This document shows positions 59,542 through 64,000 of a stretch of 64,000 nt of DNA, piece by piece. Positions within the stretch are counted from its first letter, which is position 1; each line of letters begins with the position of its first letter. Made by a program: the position numbers and the translations under genes. Source of the stretch: G963677445 sp963677445. Lineage in GTDB: Bacteria > Bacteroidota > Ignavibacteria > Ignavibacteriales > Melioribacteraceae. Below the pieces are notes generated by a model. The model was given only the letters and a program-made list of their open reading frames with translations. It was not told the DNA's origin and made no database searches. The stretch covers positions 1 through 64,000 of the forward strand of contig CAXXGF010000046.1 of NCBI GenBank assembly GCA_963677445.2. The letters are read 5' to 3'.

Positions 59542-59964
59542 TCAAATATCAAATACAATTATCGTTTCCAGCTGACCATCCTTTTCAATTATCTCAAGCT
59601 GATGATAAGTTACCGCTTTGATCTCTTCATGCAGCTCATGAAATTTCTCGTTATATTTCTCGAATTTCACGGTGGCTTTGAGTTTATATTTCCCCATAGT
59701 CAGTGTTATAAGCTCAATATCTGTTTCTGCCGGCAGTAATTGTTCAGAAGAAAAGAGAAAATTCAGCTCATTTAGGAAATCCACCAGCATTTCTTCGGCC
59801 GAGGAAGAATTAATATTAATCTCCTTTTTAATTCTCCTTCCACCTCCGCCTTCAAATAATGCCGAGGCATAGGCGTTAAACCCGGCTTCCACCAATTCGG
59901 CCAGATCATGACCTCTAATTCTCGCCGCTATATCGGCGTCATGATCTATAAACTCAAAATTCAT
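59542..59964 (-). CDS. Archease
   Basis: 140 residues from MNFEFIDHDADIAARIRGHD; the longer frame adds MLLKRYN and is unlikely. Archease helps RtcB to be guanylylated repeatedly and to accept GTP or other cofactors. The conserved metal/ligand residues of DHDADI (Asp/His near the N-terminus) and the C-terminal region KAVTYHQLEIIEKDG are present, as is LVDFLNELNFLFSSE. Gene order archease-rtcB is the usual one, here interrupted by the mobile element. Confidence 0.9.
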   Translation of the reverse strand: MNFEFIDHDADIAARIRGHDLAELVEAGFNAYASALFEGGGGRRIKKEININSSSAEEMLVDFLNELNFLFSSEQLLPAETDIELITLTMGKYKLKATVKFEKYNEKFHELHEEIKAVTYHQLEIIEKDGQLETIIVFDI

Positions 59965-60245
59965 GTTATACCTTTTTAATAGCAAATATAATGATAAAAG
60001 TATTATGCATGCATTCGAAAACTTCTATCCGCGCATTTATGGCTGAATAACAGGTCAAAATAATCCGCGGCAGCTGAATTCCTCATTTCCTTTTTAATAT
60101 AATCCGATTTTTTTTTACCCGATAATTCCTTATTTTCACCAGATAAATTAATGCAAATACTCTGTTTATTCACCTATGGTTAAATCTTTTTTGAACGACT
60201 TAAATTTTAATAATATAAACAACTCTTAAATATCCGAAACCAGGG

Positions 60246-60276
60246 AAGGATACAATGTTTTAGTATCCTTTTTTTG
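60246..60276 (+). terminator. Hairpin with T run in the gatE leader
   Basis: ggatac / gtatcc stem with loop aatgtttta and seven T, 42 bases before the gatE start. No plus-strand gene precedes it (archease points the other way), so it is either an attenuator controlling gatE-gatD or a relic. No T-box or known riboswitch motif was recognised. From 59965 to 60245 nothing else is seen. Confidence 0.7.
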
Positions 60277-60317
60277 TTTTAAAAGGAATAATAAAAAGGA
60301 AACATCCGGGATAAATT

Positions 60318-62240
60318 ATGGAAAAATTCAGGTTTAAACCTTTTGAGGAAATGACTTCGGAGGATTATCAGCGGGTTGGTTTCAAGAGCGGACTGGAAAT
60401 CCACCAGCAGCTTCTGACCAAAAAGAAACTTTTCTGCCGCTGCCCCGCCGGACAATACAGCAAAGAATATGACGCGGAAATATTAAGGCACATGCGGCCG
60501 ACTCTTTCAGAAATGGGTGTTTATGACGGCACCGCGCTGATGGAGTTCAAAACCAAAAAAAATATCACCTACAGAATCAACCGTGATACCGTCTGCACCT
60601 ATGAAATGGATGATACCCCTCCCTTCCTCATTGATGAAGAGGCTCTCGAAATAGCGATAGGAATAGGCATGCTTTTCAAATGCAACATAATCGATGAAAT
60701 GCATATCGCCAGAAAGCAGTATCTCGACGGAAGTATTCCCACAGGATTTCAGAGAACAGCGATATACGCTCTCAATGGTTCAATCCCCTATAAAAACAGA
60801 CAGATAAGTATTGTCCAGATGTCCATTGAGGAAGATTCCTGCCGCGAAGTCAGTGACATCGGCCATGAAAGAGTTTATCTGACCGACCGCCTCGGGATGC
60901 CCCTTATCGAAACTGTAACCGGTCCCGATATGAAAACTCCGGTTGAAGTTGCCGAAGTAGCCCGCATACTCGCTAATGTAGCCCGCAGCACCGGAAGAGT
61001 AAGAAGAGGCATGGGCAGCGCGCGTGAGGATGTGAATGTGAGCGTAAGAGGAGGCACAAGAGTTGAAATAAAAGGTGTTCCCCGCATTTCACTGATCCCA
61101 CTCCTTACTTATAATGAAGCAAAAAGACAATGGAATCTGCTCAGACTCAGGGATGAGCTGAAAAATCGCGGTATTACAGAAAATACTTTTGAAGCCGAAT
61201 CAAAAGATGTGAGCAATCTTTTTAAGAATCCCCACTTCCTTCCTCTCAAAGAGGCCGTGGGAAATAAGCAGAATATGCAATGTGTTGTGCTTAAAGGCTT
61301 TCATGGACTTCTGCACTGGGAAACACAGACTGAAACATATTTTTCAAAAGAAATTTCAGACCGCCTGCGAGTAATCGCCTGTCTGACTACAATTCCCAAT
61401 ATGGTTCACTCCGATAGTAAAGGTGATACACTGACATCATCTGAATGGCGCTCGGTAAAAAGAGCGGTCGGAGCTGATGACAATGATACCATGGTTATCG
61501 TCTGGGGTGATGCCGGGGATACCGAAACTGCGGTAAAAGAAATTATTATCCGCGCGAAAGAAGCGACAATAGGAGTTCCATCCGAAACAAGGCAGGCACT
61601 GAGAGATGGAACAAACGGATTCGAACGCATTCTGCCCGGAGCGGACAGAATGTACCCCGACACCGATCTGCCCCCGAAAAAAATAACTCGTGAAAAGCTT
61701 GAAGAAATAAGAGAATGGCTGCCCGAACTTTATCTCGACAGAATTAAATGGTATAGCGAACTTGGAGTGCCGGCTGATATCCGCCGCGATCTTTCAATTT
61801 CCCCTATGGCCCCTCTTTTTAAAGAGCTGGTCGATGAAAAAGAGATTGATCCTGTTGTGGCGGCAACCACAATAATCAACTTCCCCAAACGAATGAAACG
61901 AAAAAGACTGAATGTGAAGTTTATCAGCGCCGATCTTATTTCCTCCATACTTGATTGTTTTAAGAATAATATTATCAGCAGGGACGGTATCCTGAAAGTG
62001 ATGGAAGAAGCGATTAAACTTGGCAAGTTTTATCCCGAACTTCTTCCCGCGCCGTGCACCACGGAAGAGCTTGATATCCATCTTGAGAGAGCTGAAGGTA
62101 TAATGTCGGACCTTAAATTAAGAAATCCGGCAAAAAAAGCTCACATAAAAATGGGAATAATAATGAAAGAACTCCGGGGAAGAATTGACGCTAAAATTGT
62201 CGCCGAAAAAGTCGGATTTATTTCCGGGGAGGCAGAATAA
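60318..62240 (+). CDS. gatE: Glu-tRNA(Gln) amidotransferase subunit E
   Basis: 640 residues. GatE activates Glu on misacylated tRNA(Gln) and, with GatD, converts it to Gln. Visible are YQRVGFKSGLEIHQQLLTKKKLFCRCPAG (GatB-like catalytic start with Cys pair), the later IEEDSCREVSDIGHERVYLTDRLGMPLIE, the inserted AspRS-like segment (about 285-410) and the helical/YqeY-like tail at the C-terminus. Archaeal-type; bacteria normally use GatCAB. The stop overlaps the gatD start by one base (TAATG). Confidence 0.95.
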   Translation: MEKFRFKPFEEMTSEDYQRVGFKSGLEIHQQLLTKKKLFCRCPAGQYSKEYDAEILRHMRPTLSEMGVYDGTALMEFKTKKNITYRINRDTVCTYEMDDTPPFLIDEEALEIAIGIGMLFKCNIIDEMHIARKQYLDGSIPTGFQRTAIYALNGSIPYKNRQISIVQMSIEEDSCREVSDIGHERVYLTDRLGMPLIETVTGPDMKTPVEVAEVARILANVARSTGRVRRGMGSAREDVNVSVRGGTRVEIKGVPRISLIPLLTYNEAKRQWNLLRLRDELKNRGITENTFEAESKDVSNLFKNPHFLPLKEAVGNKQNMQCVVLKGFHGLLHWETQTETYFSKEISDRLRVIACLTTIPNMVHSDSKGDTLTSSEWRSVKRAVGADDNDTMVIVWGDAGDTETAVKEIIIRAKEATIGVPSETRQALRDGTNGFERILPGADRMYPDTDLPPKKITREKLEEIREWLPELYLDRIKWYSELGVPADIRRDLSISPMAPLFKELVDEKEIDPVVAATTIINFPKRMKRKRLNVKFISADLISSILDCFKNNIISRDGILKVMEEAIKLGKFYPELLPAPCTTEELDIHLERAEGIMSDLKLRNPAKKAHIKMGIIMKELRGRIDAKIVAEKVGFISGEAE

Positions 62241-63625
62241 TGAATAACGAAAATTATAAAGGATATAAAGGTAAATCGCTTGAAACATTAAAGAAATTCG
62301 AAGCGATGGTCTGGTCGGATGTTGTGATGAAAACTCATGACGGAGAATATAAAGGGCTCATTCTTCCCAGGTCGGAAACCGCCGATGAATTTCATATAAT
62401 TCTAAAAATTCCGGTGGGATATAATATAGGTATCGCCGCCGAAACAATAACAGATATTCAAATTCTCGGAAGAAAAGAAGCAAAATATAAAATTCCTGAA
62501 AAAGAATTCCCCTATGATCCGGGAAGACCGCTGGTTAAGCTGCTCGGAACCGGGGGAACTATCGCAAGCAGGCTCGATTACAGAACCGGCGCGGTAATAC
62601 CAGCTTTTTCTCCCGGTGAACTTTATGGTTCGGTTCCTGAACTCGCCGATTATTGTAATCTGGAAACAGAAAAACTCTATGGTGTTTTTAGTGAGAATAT
62701 GGGACCCGAACAGTGGCAAGGAACCGCGGAAGCAATCGGCCGTGAAATTGAACGGGGTGTGCAGGGAATCGTGATAGGACACGGGACCGATGTAATGCAC
62801 CATACCGCAGCTGTGCTAAGCTTTATGGTTCAGAATTCACCTGTCCCGATTGTAATGGTAGGTTCGCAGCGATCAAGCGACCGCCCTTCATCCGACGCCG
62901 CCCTTAATCTTATTCACGCGGTTAAAACCGCCGCCGAAAGTGATATCGCCGAAGTGCTTGTTTGTATGTTCGGCCCCACTTCAGATGAATATGGCCTGCT
63001 GCACCAGGGAACCCGTGTAAGGAAAATGCATTCGAGCTACCGTTCCACTTTCCGCACTCTCGGCGATATTCCCATTGCGAAAGTTGACCGTGAACAGATT
63101 GTTCCATTGAGAACAGATTACAGAAAAAGAAGAAATGACAGAAATGTTATTATCAACCCGGTCTTTGAGGAAAAGGTCAGCATCGTTTATTATTACCCCA
63201 ATATGCAGCCCGATATTATCGATTCACTCGTCGATAAAGGTTACAGGGGAATCGTCATCGCGGGCACCGGACTCGGGCATGTAAACAAACCGGTTTACCC
63301 CGCCCTGAAAAGAGCGCAGGAAGCGGGTGTCGCGGTATATATGACCGTTCAGACTCTCTGGGGTTATGTTCAGATGTATGTTTATGACACCGGCCGCGAT
63401 ATGATGGAACTCGGAGTTGTGCCCACAGCCAATATGCTGCCCGAAGTGGCATACGTGAAACTGGGCTGGGCTCTTGGTCAAACCGATAATCTTGAAAAAG
63501 TTAAAGAAATTATGCTTACCCCCATCGCGCGCGAAATTACCGAACGTGAGCCAAGCAACGGCTACCTCATCTACCAGGGAGGCCTGCCCGAAGTTGACGA
63601 ATTTATAGCGAGATACAAAAAATAA
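62240..63625 (+). CDS. gatD: Glu-tRNA(Gln) amidotransferase subunit D (asparaginase-like)
   Basis: 461 residues. The L-asparaginase fold releases ammonia from Asn or Gln for GatE. An N-terminal beta-barrel (about 1-90) precedes the catalytic motifs KLLGTGGTIASRLD (first Thr), VIGHGTDVMHHTAA (second Thr-Asp) and VMVGSQRSSDRPSSDAALN (Lys/Ser region). The C-terminal domain carries GIVIAGTGLGHV. Coupled to gatE. Ends with a clear terminator. Confidence 0.95.
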   Translation: MNNENYKGYKGKSLETLKKFEAMVWSDVVMKTHDGEYKGLILPRSETADEFHIILKIPVGYNIGIAAETITDIQILGRKEAKYKIPEKEFPYDPGRPLVKLLGTGGTIASRLDYRTGAVIPAFSPGELYGSVPELADYCNLETEKLYGVFSENMGPEQWQGTAEAIGREIERGVQGIVIGHGTDVMHHTAAVLSFMVQNSPVPIVMVGSQRSSDRPSSDAALNLIHAVKTAAESDIAEVLVCMFGPTSDEYGLLHQGTRVRKMHSSYRSTFRTLGDIPIAKVDREQIVPLRTDYRKRRNDRNVIINPVFEEKVSIVYYYPNMQPDIIDSLVDKGYRGIVIAGTGLGHVNKPVYPALKRAQEAGVAVYMTVQTLWGYVQMYVYDTGRDMMELGVVPTANMLPEVAYVKLGWALGQTDNLEKVKEIMLTPIAREITEREPSNGYLIYQGGLPEVDEFIARYKK

Positions 63626-63630
63626 TTATA

Positions 63631-63658
63631 AAGCCGGAATTTTTTCCGGCTTTTTTTT
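63631..63658 (+). terminator. Terminator of gatE-gatD
   Basis: aagccggaa / ttccggctt followed by eight T. Confidence 0.9.
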
Positions 63659-63885
63659 ACTTATACAAGTTACCAAAGTTTTTTACATGGATAAATAAAC
63701 TCCTGACTATCCCGCAACATCTTCCTGAGCTGACAGAACCAGAATTAAAACCGGAGCCATCTGATAGCGCCAAACTAATTCTTTGCGCTCTTTGCGTGGA
63801 ACTGGTTCCCAGGTTAATTAAATAAACCTTAGTTTGATATAAGGGAGAAGAAATTGATTATTAAGTTACCTGTTATCCGCTGAAT
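63659..63885. other. Non-coding region with a degenerate repeat end
   Basis: At about 63735-63760 ctgacagaaccagaattaaa resembles the left end of the ATAA elements, with no matching right end before the next frame. Nothing else recognised. Confidence 0.4.
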
Positions 63886-64000
63886 TTATCTCTGGAAAAA
63901 TATTTGACCTCCTTTATAAATATCATCGGCAAGTTTTTTATTTTTTATCCTGTGAAATATCACAATATCTATTTTCCAGGGAAGCATAAGTTCATCTATT
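63886..64000 (-). CDS. C-terminus of a probable MNT-type nucleotidyltransferase (partial)
   Basis: The last 37 codons of a minus-strand gene that runs off the window: IDELMLPWKIDIVIFHRIKN, then KKLADDIYKGGQIFFQR. The pattern 'D(E/S)xLPWKxDIVxxHRI ... I...G' is typical of the minimal nucleotidyltransferases (MntA) that pair with HEPN proteins in toxin-antitoxin modules; the NTase core GSRARG would lie beyond 64000. Confidence is limited by length. Confidence 0.5.
   Translation of the reverse strand, partial: IDELMLPWKIDIVIFHRIKNKKLADDIYKGGQIFFQR

Noticed and set aside
59108..59545. 145-codon minus-strand frame upstream of rtcB
   Set aside because: It runs through the fold-back element; its residues are translations of the palindrome.

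Overview
The window looks like chromosomal DNA of a low-GC bacterium of the Bacteroidota/Chlorobiota (FCB) group, perhaps near Ignavibacteria. Three secreted proteins end in the NYPNPFNP-type C-terminal sorting domain used by type IX secretion, there is a PorV/PorQ-like outer-membrane protein, and the rRNA operon has two promoters of the TTG-N20-TAnnTTTG form. The lineage is inferred; no search was possible. Region by region: 1-880 is non-coding repeat DNA with a heptamer array. 885-3760 holds a frameshifted substrate-binding protein and a frameshifted SpoIIE-type phosphatase. 4053-5750 encodes an Omp28-like secreted protein, followed by a 219-bp direct repeat. 6545-10932 (minus) is an operon of an atypical histidine kinase, miaA and a glycosyltransferase. 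11074-12329 is an ECF sigma factor, a probable anti-sigma and an OsmC protein. 12590-17418 carries a beta-barrel protein, a YfbK-like VWA lipoprotein and an inositol monophosphatase. 17.6-26.3 kb is an AT-rich accessory island of small membrane proteins and lipoproteins. It contains two silent Rhs toxin-tip/immunity cassettes, a third inverted toxin tail with a lipoprotein partner, and a transposase scrap. 26436-31119 is lon-msrC-dnaX, and dnaX carries a consensus frameshift heptamer. 31.1-32.7 kb holds two tandem Imm11-like immunity genes, one split by a small mobile element. 32.7-40.0 kb contains envelope and secreted proteins, several of them broken. 40376-45580 (minus) is a complete 16S-tRNA-Ile-tRNA-Ala-23S-5S operon. 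45.9-47.7 kb is non-coding. 47.7-53.1 kb holds DsrE-like, PorV-like, pyrimidine-nucleoside phosphorylase and peptidase T genes. 53131-55078 is a 1.95-kb element bounded by perfect 21-bp inverted repeats and carrying only two coupled multi-HTH (DUF1670-like) genes. 55.1-60 kb has a secreted beta-propeller protein, rtcB and archease. 60318-63625 is gatE-gatD, the archaeal-type tRNA-dependent amidation pair. The right edge cuts a probable MNT-type nucleotidyltransferase. The two strongest candidates for undescribed biology are (a) the two-gene element at 53131-55078, which has transposon-like ends but no recognisable recombinase, and (b) a family of about 270-bp fold-back elements flanked by ATAA. 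One of these has landed inside an immunity gene whose intact duplicate lies next to it, so the insertion can be read to the base; another separates archease from rtcB. Frameshifts are frequent (at 1.5, 2.0-2.3, 22.4, 37.5, 38.45 and 39.9 kb). Some may be assembly errors, so pseudogene calls are tentative.
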